Below are positions 15,023 to 23,871 of a stretch of DNA of 35,164 bases, in pieces. Within the stretch, counting starts at the first letter, position 1; the number at the start of each line of letters is the position of its first letter. The notes beneath the pieces are model-generated. The model was not told the origin of the DNA, made no database searches, and worked only from the letters and a program-made list of their open reading frames with translations. This stretch comes from Prevotella brunnea (GTDB lineage: Bacteria > Bacteroidota > Bacteroidia > Bacteroidales > Bacteroidaceae). Both the position numbers and the translations under genes were made by a program. The stretch lies in assembly GCF_008016795.1 (NCBI RefSeq), contig NZ_SDIK01000013.1, positions 1 to 35,164 on the forward strand, written 5' to 3'.

Positions 15023-16261
15023 TTATAACTCGATATCTCCGTCAATTTCCTCATGCCAAGGCAATCCTTGTTTGTTGAGTTGTTCGAGGAATGGGTCGGG
15101 ATCGAAGTCTTCCACGTTCCAAACGCCGGGTTTGCGCCACAAGCCTTTGAAAAACATCATCGCGCCCGTCATTGCCGGTACACCGGTTGTATAGCTTACG
15201 CCCTGCATGCCCGTTTCCTCAAAAGCTTCCTGATGTTTGCAGTTGTTATAGATGTAATATGTCTTCTCTTTCCCGTCCTTGATGCCTTTGATTCTGCATC
15301 CGATGGATGTCTCTCCGTCGTAGTTTTCACCGAGGTCTTGCGGATTGGGTAGTACTGCCTTGAGGAATTGCAACGGAACAATCTTTACTTTTGCCGTTTT
15401 TCCGCTGTTGTCGGCGAGTGGCGCCTCGTATTCTATCTCGTCTATACGACTCATTCCGAGATTTTGAATGCAATCGAGATAGGTAAGGTATTGCTGACCG
15501 AACGTCATCCAGAAACGTGCACGCTTGATGGTGGGATAATTCTTTACCAATGATTCCAATTCCTCGTGGTGCATGAGGTATGAGTCGCGTGGTCCGATGT
15601 TCGGATAGGTCAGGTCTCGATGCACGGCGAGTGGTTCTGTTTCTATCCATTTCCCATTTTCGTAGTACAAACCTTTTTGTGTGATTTCCCGAATGTTGAT
15701 TTCCGGGTTGAAATTGGTGGCGAATGCCTTGTGATGATTGCCGGCATTGCAGTCCACTATATCCAAATAATGTATTTCATCGAAATGATGTTTGGCGGCG
15801 TAAGCCGTGAATGCTTGCGACACTCCCGGATCGAATCCGCAGCCGAGGATGGCAGTTAGTCCCGCCTTCTCGAACTTGTCTTTGTATGCCCATTGCCAGC
15901 TGTATTCGAAATGCGCCTCGTCTTTCGGTTCGTAATTGGCGGTATCAAGATAGTTGCAGCCACAAGCCAGACACGCGTCCATGATAGTCAGATCTTGATA
16001 GGGCAGGGCAAGGTTGATGACTAATTCGGGCTTGAAAGCGTTGAACAATTCTTTTAGTTGCTCCACGTTGTCGGCATCCACCTGAGCCGTCTTTATGTTT
16101 GCTTTGTAGCCTTTGTCGTGGATGGTTTTAACCAATGCGTCGCACTTCTCTTTTCTGCGACTTGCTATCATGAATTCCGTAAAAACGTCTTGATTCTGAA
16201 CAATCTTGAATGCGGCAACCGTGGCTACTCCTCCGGCTCCAATCATTAATACTCTACTCAT
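15023..16261 (-). CDS. Carboxynorspermidine synthase (saccharopine dehydrogenase family)
   Basis: The 412-aa protein begins with the NAD(P)-binding motif VLMIGAGGVATVAAFK (4-19). It has the overall saccharopine-dehydrogenase-like arrangement of an N-terminal Rossmann domain, a middle catalytic domain (CGFDPGVSQAFTAYAAKHHFDEI near residue 148) and a C-terminal return to the Rossmann side. Its closest recognised group is carboxynorspermidine/carboxyspermidine dehydrogenase, which condenses aspartate semialdehyde with a diamine in the alternative spermidine pathway used by Bacteroidetes. The decarboxylase partner is not in the window. It starts 15 nt after the DUF6621-like gene and precedes recA. 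Confidence 0.87.
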   Translation of the reverse strand: MSRVLMIGAGGVATVAAFKIVQNQDVFTEFMIASRRKEKCDALVKTIHDKGYKANIKTAQVDADNVEQLKELFNAFKPELVINLALPYQDLTIMDACLACGCNYLDTANYEPKDEAHFEYSWQWAYKDKFEKAGLTAILGCGFDPGVSQAFTAYAAKHHFDEIHYLDIVDCNAGNHHKAFATNFNPEINIREITQKGLYYENGKWIETEPLAVHRDLTYPNIGPRDSYLMHHEELESLVKNYPTIKRARFWMTFGQQYLTYLDCIQNLGMSRIDEIEYEAPLADNSGKTAKVKIVPLQFLKAVLPNPQDLGENYDGETSIGCRIKGIKDGKEKTYYIYNNCKHQEAFEETGMQGVSYTTGVPAMTGAMMFFKGLWRKPGVWNVEDFDPDPFLEQLNKQGLPWHEEIDGDIEL

Positions 16262-16276
16262 AGTTCTGTATTGTTT

Positions 16277-16867
16277 TTATTTTATTTTCCGTTCTATCTC
16301 ATCAGCGGTGATGCCCATTGCGTTCATGATGGAATAACCCAGGATTTGTTGCTTGAAATTGCCACCTGCCAAAGGCTCCATGGCAAAGAGCGTGATGTGC
16401 TTTTCTTCTTCATCAACGTTCTTAAGCATGGTGCGTAGTCGGCGAACTATATCTGCGTCTTCGGCATTGGGTATGAGCAGTAAGCGATGCACTTCCTTGT
16501 GACTCAACACGATATTGCAAAAGTCGAGCAACACATCGCTCTTGTTGGTAACATCCTCGCCCGTGGCGATGGTGTTAAGGATGAATTCTCCCAATGAGGC
16601 ATCTTTGAAAGCCTGTTTGTCCAATTCGGTCTCATAGGTAGAGGGCATGAAATGATCGAGCTTTCGCTTGCTTTTATCGTGCAAAATCACTACTTGCGTT
16701 TCGTTATCTCCGCGTTTTATGTGTCCGTCCAAAGCAATATTGACAATCCATTGGCTGAAATCGGCTGTAGGAATCCTCCTGTTCAGCATTCTTTCAAAAT
16801 TGATTGTAAGGTTGAATGCCACGTTATCAATGTAATCTCCATCGACAATGATGACATTCTCGCTCAT
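16277..16867 (-). CDS. DUF6621-like protein of unknown function
   Basis: The 196-aa product (MSENVIIVDGDYIDNVAFNL...) resembles a conserved Bacteroidetes family that I believe is DUF6621. The N-terminal strand VIIVDGDYIDNVA and later VVILHDKS and LLLIPNAEDADIVRRLRTML suggest an alpha/beta fold. There is no signal peptide or membrane helix. The reading frame stays open to 16981, but the start at 16867 is preferred. It has GGAGAG about 6 nt upstream, and a consensus promoter lies inside the longer frame. It is the first gene of a unit with carboxynorspermidine synthase (15-nt gap) and perhaps recA. The function is unknown. Confidence 0.78.
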   Translation of the reverse strand: MSENVIIVDGDYIDNVAFNLTINFERMLNRRIPTADFSQWIVNIALDGHIKRGDNETQVVILHDKSKRKLDHFMPSTYETELDKQAFKDASLGEFILNTIATGEDVTNKSDVLLDFCNIVLSHKEVHRLLLIPNAEDADIVRRLRTMLKNVDEEEKHITLFAMEPLAGGNFKQQILGYSIMNAMGITADEIERKIK

Positions 16868-16902
16868 TTTTACTCTCCGGGTGTCTTGCGTATTCATTGC
16901 CA

Positions 16903-16932
16903 CAAAGATACGGTAAAAGGCTCGAAGTCCAA
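16903..16932 (-). promoter_or_regulatory. Promoter of the DUF6621-carboxynorspermidine synthase unit
   Basis: On the minus strand TTG (16932-16930), a 19-bp spacer and TATCTTTG (16910-16903) match the consensus exactly. It rules out the upstream in-frame starts for the DUF6621-like gene, because they lie within or before the promoter. Confidence 0.85.
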
Positions 16933-17110
16933 AATAATTAAGCGAGTTTTTTGAAAGTGCTCGGCTATTATTCTTAGTCAAGGAACAAACCGGAAGATGA
17001 AAACCGACTTACGGCAGGGTCGTCTTTCCTTTCAAATCCTGATTTTGGGGAAGAGAAAGCGTACTCTCGTTAGTAAGAATGAATGGAAATAAGTTAAAAA
17101 AAGCGATAAT

Positions 17111-17144
17111 TTGATGCGAATTTGAAAGAAAAGAGCTATATTTG
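17111..17144 (+). promoter_or_regulatory. Probable promoter of the ATPase-DUF4435 pair
   Basis: TATATTTG at 17137-17144 is a full -7 match, 27 nt before the ATG. The nearest strong TTG (17111-17113) is 23 bp away, longer than the 19-20 bp seen elsewhere here. This suggests weaker or activator-dependent expression. The gap 16868-17171 otherwise shows nothing recognisable. Confidence 0.55.
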
Positions 17145-17171
17145 TAGTGATAATGTAGAGAGGGAACGGAT

Positions 17172-17990
17172 ATGCAAAAATACGCTGATTACATTGAGGA
17201 AATCGAGATTGATTCGCTCTGGGGACGGAAAAAGCACATTAAATGGACACTTGACCGCCAAGTGAACGTCCTAAGCGGTATCAACGGAGTGGGTAAAAGC
17301 ACGATACTGAACAAGGTCGTGAAAGGTCTTTCGCAAGGTGGGGAGTTTCCAAGCCACCTATTGAAAGGCGTGCGTCTGAAAGTTTTTCCTGAAGATGCCA
17401 AGTGGATACGTTACGACATCATTCGTTCTTTCGATCGTCCACTGATGAATATGGACAGCATTGCCAATATCGACTTAAACCTCTCCACAGAATTGGATTG
17501 GCAATTGTTCCAGTTGCAGAGGAAGTATCTTGATTATCAGGTTAATGTTGGCAATAGAATCATTGAAGAATTGCAATCCGGTGATGCAGACGCGGCTATG
17601 AAAGCGCAGACCATTTCCGCACCCAAAAAACTCTTTCAGGATATTATTGACGATCTCTTTACCGAGACCGGAAAGAAAATTGTTCGAACGGAAAACGAGA
17701 TTATCTTCTCGCAAGTAGGTGAAACACTCTACCCTTATCAGCTGTCGAGTGGAGAAAAACAGATACTCGCCATCCTATTGACCGTTCTTGTGCAAGATCA
17801 TCAACCCTACGTGTTCTTCATGGACGAGCCGGAGGTGAGTCTTCATGTGGAATGGCAGAAGCGTTTGATAGATTTGATTATCGATTTGAACCCTAATGTT
17901 CAAATCATTCTTACCACACACAGTCCGGCTGTTATCATGAACGGATGGATTGATAACGTGACAGAGGTTACAGACATCACTGAAAGTTAA
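17172..17990 (+). CDS. Compact ABC/OLD-type AAA ATPase paired with DUF4435 protein
   Basis: The 272-aa protein is a complete but small ABC-class ATPase of the SMC/OLD type. It has Walker A GINGVGKST (36-44), signature LSSGEKQ (191-197), Walker B VFFMDEPE (214-221), a D-loop region SLHVEWQ (223-229) and the switch histidine in TTHSP (248-252). The middle (about 60-185) is a short helical lobe, much smaller than the coiled-coil arms of SMC proteins. The DUF4435 gene follows 18 nt later, so the two likely act together. This pairing is that of OLD-like and PARIS (AriA/AriB) antiphage systems. Whether this pair is a defence system is inference; a housekeeping role is possible given the neighbours. 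Confidence 0.85.
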   Translation: MQKYADYIEEIEIDSLWGRKKHIKWTLDRQVNVLSGINGVGKSTILNKVVKGLSQGGEFPSHLLKGVRLKVFPEDAKWIRYDIIRSFDRPLMNMDSIANIDLNLSTELDWQLFQLQRKYLDYQVNVGNRIIEELQSGDADAAMKAQTISAPKKLFQDIIDDLFTETGKKIVRTENEIIFSQVGETLYPYQLSSGEKQILAILLTVLVQDHQPYVFFMDEPEVSLHVEWQKRLIDLIIDLNPNVQIILTTHSPAVIMNGWIDNVTEVTDITES

Positions 17991-18008
17991 TAAACGAAGG
18001 CGAAGGCT

Positions 18009-19037
18009 ATGGGTAAGAAACTGAAAGATAACATCTCGTCGGATTATATCCGAGCTTCGAATAAATTAGGGAGCAAGCATGCGCGCGCTAAGATAGTCGC
18101 TTACGTGGAATCTTATGATGATATATTCTTTTGGCGCACTGTTCTTAGCAGTTTTGAGAACGAGCAACGTTATTTTGAAGTGATGCTTCCCTCTCGGCAA
18201 CGCTTAACAAAGGGGAAGAAGTCGGTTTTGATGAACCTCTTATCCAAGACCGTTGGCGATAATATGATAGCCTGTGTGGATGCCGACTATGATTATTTGT
18301 TACGTGATGCCACACCCACTTCAAGGGAGGTCAATCATAATCCGTATGTTTTCCATACCTATGCTTACGCGATAGAGAACCTACAGTGTTATGCTTCCGG
18401 GCTTCATGAGGTGGTTGTTGCGGTAACGCTCAATGATAAGTCAATTTTCGATTTCGAGGACTTCCTTCGTTCGTATAGCGAAGCTGTGTTTCCGCTTTTT
18501 GTTTGGAGCATTTGGTTCTATAGAAAGGGAATTTATGGAAAGTTTACGATCACCGATTTCAATCGGATTATTGCCACCGGTCATTTCTCGTTAGAGGATT
18601 TCGATGCGAGTATCCAGAAAGTTCGAAAGAAAGTTTGGCGTAAGATTCGCCAATTCCACAAGGATTACCCTGACGCGAAGGAGAGTTATCTCGCGTTGAA
18701 AGAGGATATAAAGCGTTTGGGCGTAACTCCGCAAACCACCTATTTATACATTCAAGGGCATCATCTGTTCGACAATATTGTTGTTCCTGTGCTGAAGAAA
18801 GTTTGCGATAAGCTGGTGTACGACCGAGAACAAGAAATTATCAAGAATGCGGTGCATGCTTTGCAACGAAAGAATGAGTTGGCAAGCTATGAGCACAGCA
18901 TGGAAGGAATTGTTTCCATGCTCCGGCGAGGCTTTTATTATCAAGATGCTCCTCCATTCCAAAGGCTGAAGAACGATTTGGCAGAATTTTTGTCATCGGA
19001 ATCCTATTCTTCGCCAACTGAAGCGAATGTCTCTTAA
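18009..19037 (+). CDS. DUF4435 (TOPRIM-like) protein, putative nuclease partner
   Basis: The 342-aa protein matches the DUF4435 pattern. It has AYVESYDDIFFWR (31-43) with a conserved Glu34, SRQRLTKGKKSVL (62-74), IACVDADYDYLL (87-98) with the Asp91-x-Asp93 pair, and TYAYAIENLQCY (117-128). The Glu plus DxD layout is that of TOPRIM metal sites. In PARIS the DUF4435 subunit AriB is a TOPRIM RNase released by the ATPase AriA. The C-terminal half (about 200-342) is helical and basic, with no recognised domain. It is convergent with trkA (123-nt gap). A nuclease function is inferred from family membership and visible acidic residues; the target is unknown. Confidence 0.82.
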   Translation: MGKKLKDNISSDYIRASNKLGSKHARAKIVAYVESYDDIFFWRTVLSSFENEQRYFEVMLPSRQRLTKGKKSVLMNLLSKTVGDNMIACVDADYDYLLRDATPTSREVNHNPYVFHTYAYAIENLQCYASGLHEVVVAVTLNDKSIFDFEDFLRSYSEAVFPLFVWSIWFYRKGIYGKFTITDFNRIIATGHFSLEDFDASIQKVRKKVWRKIRQFHKDYPDAKESYLALKEDIKRLGVTPQTTYLYIQGHHLFDNIVVPVLKKVCDKLVYDREQEIIKNAVHALQRKNELASYEHSMEGIVSMLRRGFYYQDAPPFQRLKNDLAEFLSSESYSSPTEANVS

Positions 19038-19160
19038 CTCCCTTTGATTCATGCTCTTTTTCCATTTTTACGTCAAATCGTCCATAGCTTTTACGTCTGT
19101 CTTGCTCGACATTCGCATCGCCGGTGTCAGTTCGATTTGAGAGTCGCTTTTCAAAAAAAA

Positions 19161-20501
19161 TTAGTTAAAGAAGTCTTCAGCCTTTTTCTTATCCACGTTA
19201 TAGCAGAATACCACCACGGTGTCGCCTGCTTCGATTTGTGTATTACCCGATACCAACATTCCCTCTTCGCCTCTTACCAAGCCACCGATGGTCATTCCAC
19301 TGGGGAATTTTATATCCTTGATGGGTTTTTTCGTAATCTTTGAACCTTGCACCGGTATGAATTCGGCAACATCTGCATCCACCGACATTAGGAATTTCAC
19401 GTTGTCCACGTTGGCATCAAGCAACATTTGGTAGATGTAACTGGCGGCTATGGCTTTCTTGTTGATGATTGTACCAATATCTAAGTTGGCTGCCATGTCC
19501 ACGTAATCGAAGTTTTCCACCGAGGCAATGGTTTTTCTCACTCCGTAGCGTTTAGCTGCCAGACAAGCTAAGATGTTGGTTTCTGCATTGGGGGTCAGTG
19601 CCACGAAAGCCTGTGTGTTCCTAATGCCCTCCTGTGTCAGCAAAGCCGTGTCGCGTCCGTCGCCGTTGATGACTAATTCGCCTTCATCCAGTATTTCGTT
19701 CAAGTATTGGCATCGTTCCGCATCGCGTTCTATCACCTTGATGTTCATGTATTCCGGCATGATTTTCACCGAGCGAACGGCAGTTCTTCCGCCTCCCATA
19801 ACGATGACATTCTTCACATCCACGTAATGCTCCTTGCCGGCTATTTTTCTGATGTAGGGGATATAGTTCTTTGTTGTCATGAAATAGGCCAAGTCTTCCA
19901 GCTTTAACGTATCGTTACCGCCGGGTATTATCGTTTCGTTATGTCGTTTGATGGCAACGATATGGTAAGGGTCTTCCGGACCACTGATGTTTTTTAGCGG
20001 TTTGTCGAGTATCTGACAGCTTTCTCTCAGTTTTATTCCCAGCATCACGAGGGCACCTCCATGCACATCCCATCTTTGTCTTACCCACGACATTTTCAAT
20101 CCGTTGAGAATGTCTTTTGCCGCCAACACTTCCGGATAGATGAGCCGGCTGATACCCAGTCGCTTGAAGAATTCCTGATTTTCGGGTTTCATGTATTCCG
20201 GGTTGTCAATCTTTGCCACTGTTTTCTTTGCACCGAGGTGGTGAGCCATGGTGCATGCCGTGATGTTGTCCGCCTCCTTTGGCGTTACCGCAATAAAGAG
20301 GTCGGTATCTTTTGCTCCGGCATCTTTCAAGGCACTGATACTCGTTGGTTTTGCCTCAATGGTAAGCAGGTCAATGTCGCTGTCAATTTTTTCCAAATTT
20401 TCCGGCACCTCATCTATCAATATGATGTCATACTTGTTGCGAGCGAGGAGTTGTGCGAGATAAGTTCCGATGGCGCATGCCCCGGCAATAATGATTTTCA
20501 T
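19161..20501 (-). CDS. trkA: Trk potassium uptake regulator TrkA
   Basis: TrkA (446 aa) is the peripheral cytoplasmic NAD-binding gating subunit of the Trk/Ktr potassium channel. It shows two tandem RCK units. RCK_N1 (MKIIIAGACAIGTYLAQLLA, acidic residue in LIDEVPENLEKI) and RCK_C1 (about 145-225) are followed by RCK_N2 (VIVMGGGRTAVRSVKIM near 233) and RCK_C2 (about 365-446, ending VVVFCYNVDKKKAEDFF). It lies 25 nt downstream of dxs on the same strand. In many Bacteroidetes the channel gene trkH comes next; here the next gene is the opposite-strand DUF4435 gene, so the membrane partner must be elsewhere. Confidence 0.95.
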   Translation of the reverse strand: MKIIIAGACAIGTYLAQLLARNKYDIILIDEVPENLEKIDSDIDLLTIEAKPTSISALKDAGAKDTDLFIAVTPKEADNITACTMAHHLGAKKTVAKIDNPEYMKPENQEFFKRLGISRLIYPEVLAAKDILNGLKMSWVRQRWDVHGGALVMLGIKLRESCQILDKPLKNISGPEDPYHIVAIKRHNETIIPGGNDTLKLEDLAYFMTTKNYIPYIRKIAGKEHYVDVKNVIVMGGGRTAVRSVKIMPEYMNIKVIERDAERCQYLNEILDEGELVINGDGRDTALLTQEGIRNTQAFVALTPNAETNILACLAAKRYGVRKTIASVENFDYVDMAANLDIGTIINKKAIAASYIYQMLLDANVDNVKFLMSVDADVAEFIPVQGSKITKKPIKDIKFPSGMTIGGLVRGEEGMLVSGNTQIEAGDTVVVFCYNVDKKKAEDFFN

Positions 20502-20526
20502 ATGTCCTAAAAACTAATTTACCTTA

Positions 20527-22467
20527 TTATGCTTCTTGCAGACAATTCTTTATTTCTCTTCTGATTGCTTCTTTGTCCAATTTGCAGAGCGAACGGAGTT
20601 GCTGCACTGTTCCCTGTTCTATGAATTTGTCGGGCAGTCCCATGCGAATGACGCGTGGGGAGAAACCCCTGTCGTTCATCCATTCCAGTACGGCGGAGCC
20701 TAATCCGCCGTTGCGTGTTCCGTCTTCTATGGTAATGATGTTCGAAAAGCTTTCTCCAACCTCCTTCAGGATTTGCTCGTCCAGAGGTTTCAGGAAGCGC
20801 ATGTCGTAATGAGCGATGTGTCCGGTGAGTTTTTCCGGATTTTCCGGAAGTTCATTGATAACTTGTTCCACATCGTTTCCCAAGGGTCCGATGGAAAGTA
20901 TCGCCACGTTTTTCTTTGTGTTGTTGCCCATCGTGCCATCGAAGAGTTTTCTGCCCGTTCCCACCTGTATTTCCTCAAGCGGACATCTCCAGTCCACCAG
21001 CACGCCGCGTCCTCTTGGGTAGCGGATGGCGAAGAAGCCTTTTCCGGGCAGTTGCGCCGTGTACATGAGTCGTCGCAATTCTTTCTCGTCCATGGGGGCT
21101 GATATCGTGATGTTGGGTATCGGGCGGAGGAAAGCCAAGTCGAATGCGCCGTGGTGCGTGGTGCCGTCTTCCCCCACCAGTCCGGCGCGATCGAGACAAA
21201 GCACTACCGGCAAATCGAGTATCGCCGCATCATGGATAATGTTGTCGTATGCGCGTTGTGAGAAAGCGCTGTAGATGTTGCAGAACGGTTGCAGTCCGTC
21301 TTTTGCCATGCCTGCCGAGAAAGTCATGGCATGTCCCTCGGCGATGCCGACGTCGAATGTGCGTTCCGGCATTTTTTTCATCATGATGTTCATTGAACAG
21401 CCCGATGGCATGGCAGGCGTAACTCCCACGATTTTCCGGTTTTGTTCAGCCAATTCCAATAGCGTGTGTCCGAACACGTTTTGAAATTTTGGTGGTTGGT
21501 TGCTGTTGTCTTCCTGTATGCGTTCACCCGTTTCCGGATCGAACTTGCCGGGTGCGTGCCAGATGGTCGCACTCTTTTCCGCCGGTTCGTATCCCTTTCC
21601 TTTTATGGTGTGCAAATGCAGCAACTTGGGTCCTTTCATGTTTTTCAGTTGTCGCAAGATGCGCACCACCTCCTTCACATCGTTGCCGTTGAAAGGTCCG
21701 AAGTAGCGAATGTTCATGCCCTCGAAGAGGTTTTGTTGTTGAGCGATGGCAGATTTCAGTGCGTTGTTCAGTCGGATGATGCCTTTTCTCCGGTTCTCGT
21801 TCAACAATCCTTTTGCGTGCAGCCATTGCGACGCCTTAAATCGCAAACGGTTGTACGTCTCGTTCGTGTCAAGATTGAGCAGATATTGCTGCATGCCTCC
21901 CACGGCTCGGTCGATGGACATGTCGTTATCGTTGAGGATGATGAGGAGGTCGTTGGGCTTTCCTGACACGTTGTTCAGTCCCTCGAAAGCCAATCCACCG
22001 CTCATGGCACCATCGCCGATGATGGCAACGACGTGTCGGTCGGGATGGTGGGTCAGTTTTGCAGCCACTGCCATTCCCAAAGCTGCCGAAATGGAGTTGG
22101 AGGCATGTCCGCAGGTGAATGTGTCGTATTCGCTTTCTTTGGGTGAGGGGAAGGGCATCAGTCCGTTGAGCTTCCTGTTCTTGCAGAATTGATCGCGACG
22201 TCCCGTCAGAATTTTGTGTCCGTATGCCTGATGCCCCACGTCCCACACGATTCTGTCGTCCGGAGTGTTAAATACGTAGTGGCAAGCCACGGTGATTTCC
22301 GTTGCTCCAAGGCTGGAACCTAAATGACCGGGGTTTGTCGCCACTTCCTCAATGATATCCTCTCGAAGCTCCTTGCACACTTCCGGCAATTGGTCTATGC
22401 TTAGTTTGCGCAGGTCGGAGGGATATTTTATTTCATTTAAGAGTCTATATTTCTTTTCGTTCAACAT
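20527..22467 (-). CDS. dxs: 1-deoxy-D-xylulose-5-phosphate synthase
   Basis: DXS (646 aa) condenses pyruvate and glyceraldehyde 3-phosphate to start the MEP isoprenoid pathway, which also feeds thiamine and pyridoxal synthesis. The transketolase architecture is complete. It has the substrate histidine in [10 protein letters not shown] (45-54), TPP/Mg motif [16 protein letters not shown] (151-166) with NDND near 179, a pyrimidine domain with [16 protein letters not shown], and [20 protein letters not shown] near residue 420. The start at 22467 ([10 protein letters not shown]) is preferred over an in-frame ATG at 22503, because that ATG lies in the promoter. It forms a unit with trkA. Confidence 0.97.
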   Translation of the reverse strand: MLNEKKYRLLNEIKYPSDLRKLSIDQLPEVCKELREDIIEEVATNPGHLGSSLGATEITVACHYVFNTPDDRIVWDVGHQAYGHKILTGRRDQFCKNRKLNGLMPFPSPKESEYDTFTCGHASNSISAALGMAVAAKLTHHPDRHVVAIIGDGAMSGGLAFEGLNNVSGKPNDLLIILNDNDMSIDRAVGGMQQYLLNLDTNETYNRLRFKASQWLHAKGLLNENRRKGIIRLNNALKSAIAQQQNLFEGMNIRYFGPFNGNDVKEVVRILRQLKNMKGPKLLHLHTIKGKGYEPAEKSATIWHAPGKFDPETGERIQEDNSNQPPKFQNVFGHTLLELAEQNRKIVGVTPAMPSGCSMNIMMKKMPERTFDVGIAEGHAMTFSAGMAKDGLQPFCNIYSAFSQRAYDNIIHDAAILDLPVVLCLDRAGLVGEDGTTHHGAFDLAFLRPIPNITISAPMDEKELRRLMYTAQLPGKGFFAIRYPRGRGVLVDWRCPLEEIQVGTGRKLFDGTMGNNTKKNVAILSIGPLGNDVEQVINELPENPEKLTGHIAHYDMRFLKPLDEQILKEVGESFSNIITIEDGTRNGGLGSAVLEWMNDRGFSPRVIRMGLPDKFIEQGTVQQLRSLCKLDKEAIRREIKNCLQEA

Positions 22468-22489
22468 TATAATAATGTGGATAGCTGTG

Positions 22490-22519
22490 CAAAGATACAC
22501 CAAATCGCTTGAATGGCAA
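22490..22519 (-). promoter_or_regulatory. Promoter of dxs-trkA
   Basis: On the minus strand TTG (22519-22517), 19 bp and TATCTTTG (22497-22490) match the consensus exactly and lie 23 nt before the dxs ATG at 22467. Element B lies 113 bp upstream of the -33 box. Confidence 0.87.
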
Positions 22520-22631
22520 AATAAAAAGGGTTTCGTTTTTGAAAGATTGCTTTGTGGGCTGTGTCTTTTCGGTGGCTGTCGTGGTGTCTTTTTGTGGTGG
22601 TTTTGTAATGAAAATTCAGAGATGGCTTTTC

Positions 22632-22742
22632 AATAGATGAGCTTTTGTCCTCTAAAAGCTTAGCTAATGCAGTGCAAAAGCTTAGCTTTCGCATCGCAAA
22701 AGGTAAGCTTTTGGAATGGATTTGCAATGCGTTGATTATCAG
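22632..22742 (-). repeat. Element B: TGATAATCA box plus four 22-bp-spaced dyads
   Basis: Units start at 22632 (degenerate AATAGATGAGCTTTT), 22654 (AAAAGCTTAGCTAAT), 22676 (AAAAGCTTAGCTTTC) and 22698 (AAAAGGTAAGCTTTT), each 22 bp apart. A 20-nt gap leads to TGATTATCAG (22733-22742), the complement of CTGATAATCA. It is 1 nt shorter than the other copies and reads box-to-array on the minus strand. It sits between the DUF4840 gene terminator and the dxs promoter. Confidence 0.9.
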
Positions 22743-22838
22743 CCTTCTCGCGGTTCGGCTTTTCTGTGGTCGATTGTCATGATTTTTCCTTTTCTTTTGG
22801 ATGAGCGTCTTTCCCGGTTGGGGTGGGCGATGAATATG

Positions 22839-22880
22839 AAAAAAAGGAAAGATGACCATCGTTGGCACATCCTTCCTTTT
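22839..22880 (-). terminator. Terminator of the DUF4840 gene
   Basis: On the minus strand GGAAGGATG (22876-22868) pairs with CATCTTTCC (22854-22846), 9 bp with one mismatch. It is followed by TTTTTTT. It lies about 170 nt past the DUF4840 stop. The stretch 22881-23049 between them shows no convincing gene. Confidence 0.65.
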
Positions 22881-23049
22881 CTTTGTGTGGTTAGCCTGTG
22901 CTGTTTTTTATTCACAGGCATTTATCGAAATTCTGCCCTGTGGCATGCTATCGTTTCGATTCCTCTGTGGCAAGGTGTATGGGTGAACAGTTCTCGAACA
23001 ATGCCACTCGTGGTTTCCGTTTTCTACCCTTGGATTGTGTTTTCGGATT

Positions 23050-23661
23050 CTAACGAATCATCAGTCTTTCCAACTTCAACTTGAAGATATTATTCGTGGT
23101 TAAGTCTTTGGTTACTTTGCCATCCACAACGACAGCTGCCTCAATTATTTGTAGTAAAAGCTCATCCGCACTCATTTGTCGCGAGAAGGAGTATATGTTG
23201 TTGATGAAGAAGGGTAACAATACCTTGTGCTGCGCATTGTCGAAAGTGAGGTTGAACTCGGGCGTTACCGGGTTTACAATCATCTCCACCGGCTTTTTCT
23301 TGATGAAACCTATTCTGCACACAAGGTCTTTGTCTTCCGCTGCTTCCAACGCCTCCTTCAGTGCCTTGTTTTTGATATTCATGGCGAGCAGTTTGTTCGG
23401 GAAATACTTGATTATGAGCGTGCTGTCGTTTGGAATTTCGCAGTTCACCCTCGCAACTTCTTTGTCATTGATGCCATCCGTGGTATTTCCGTCCAAGTAA
23501 ACTATTTTACCCTCATATTGACCTTTCACCTTTGCGAATGCTTCCTGTATGTCGGCTTTAGTTTGTACGTCATTATCCTCTGTTGAATCAGAGTTGCACG
23601 ATGTCATGCTTCCTGCCGCAAGGAAGCAAAATAATAATGCAAACAAATTAATTTTCTTCAT
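23050..23661 (-). CDS. DUF4840-type lipoprotein
   Basis: The 203-aa protein has a lipoprotein signal peptide (MKKINLFALLFCFLAAGSMTSC, lipobox cysteine at residue 22), so it should be anchored to a membrane by lipid. The mature part starts with an acidic linker (NSDSTEDND). It then resembles the Bacteroidetes DUF4840 family, with strands such as GQYEGKIVYLDGN, STLIIKYFPNKLLA and NLTFDNAQHKVLLPFFI. The function is unknown; this family is found only in Bacteroidetes as far as I know. It appears to be a single-gene unit with a -7-like box 45 nt upstream. Confidence 0.8.
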   Translation of the reverse strand: MKKINLFALLFCFLAAGSMTSCNSDSTEDNDVQTKADIQEAFAKVKGQYEGKIVYLDGNTTDGINDKEVARVNCEIPNDSTLIIKYFPNKLLAMNIKNKALKEALEAAEDKDLVCRIGFIKKKPVEMIVNPVTPEFNLTFDNAQHKVLLPFFINNIYSFSRQMSADELLLQIIEAAVVVDGKVTKDLTTNNIFKLKLERLMIR

Positions 23662-23705
23662 AACTATAAAATATTATATTATCAATTGCTTTCAACCATG
23701 GGCTA

Positions 23706-23713
23706 CAAAGTTA
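23706..23713 (-). promoter_or_regulatory. -7 box upstream of the DUF4840 gene
   Basis: The minus strand reads TAACTTTG, a full TAnnTTTG match, 45 nt before the ATG. No clear TTG is seen at 19-20 bp. Confidence 0.45.
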
Positions 23714-23840
23714 CAAAAAGTTCCGGTTTAATGAAGAATTATCCTGAAAACTTTTGAAAAAAATACGTAATCCGCTCTTTCAGGGCACATACCGAGTTTG
23801 AAGATTTGTATAAGTTTGTTGTTTCCTTTTAAGCAATAAA

Positions 23841-23871
23841 TTGTGAATTTGAAGTTTTTTGTTTATCTTTG
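23841..23871 (+). promoter_or_regulatory. Promoter of the C1 peptidase gene
   Basis: TTG (23841-23843), a 20-bp spacer and TATCTTTG (23864-23871) match the consensus. The start codon is 238 nt downstream of the -7 box, an unusually long leader. Confidence 0.8.

Noticed and set aside
22716..23084. 122-codon frame with hydrophobic stretches on the plus strand
   Set aside because: It runs over the box of element B, a terminator and the end of the DUF4840 gene; no promoter or family match, and the hydrophobic runs derive from T-rich DNA.
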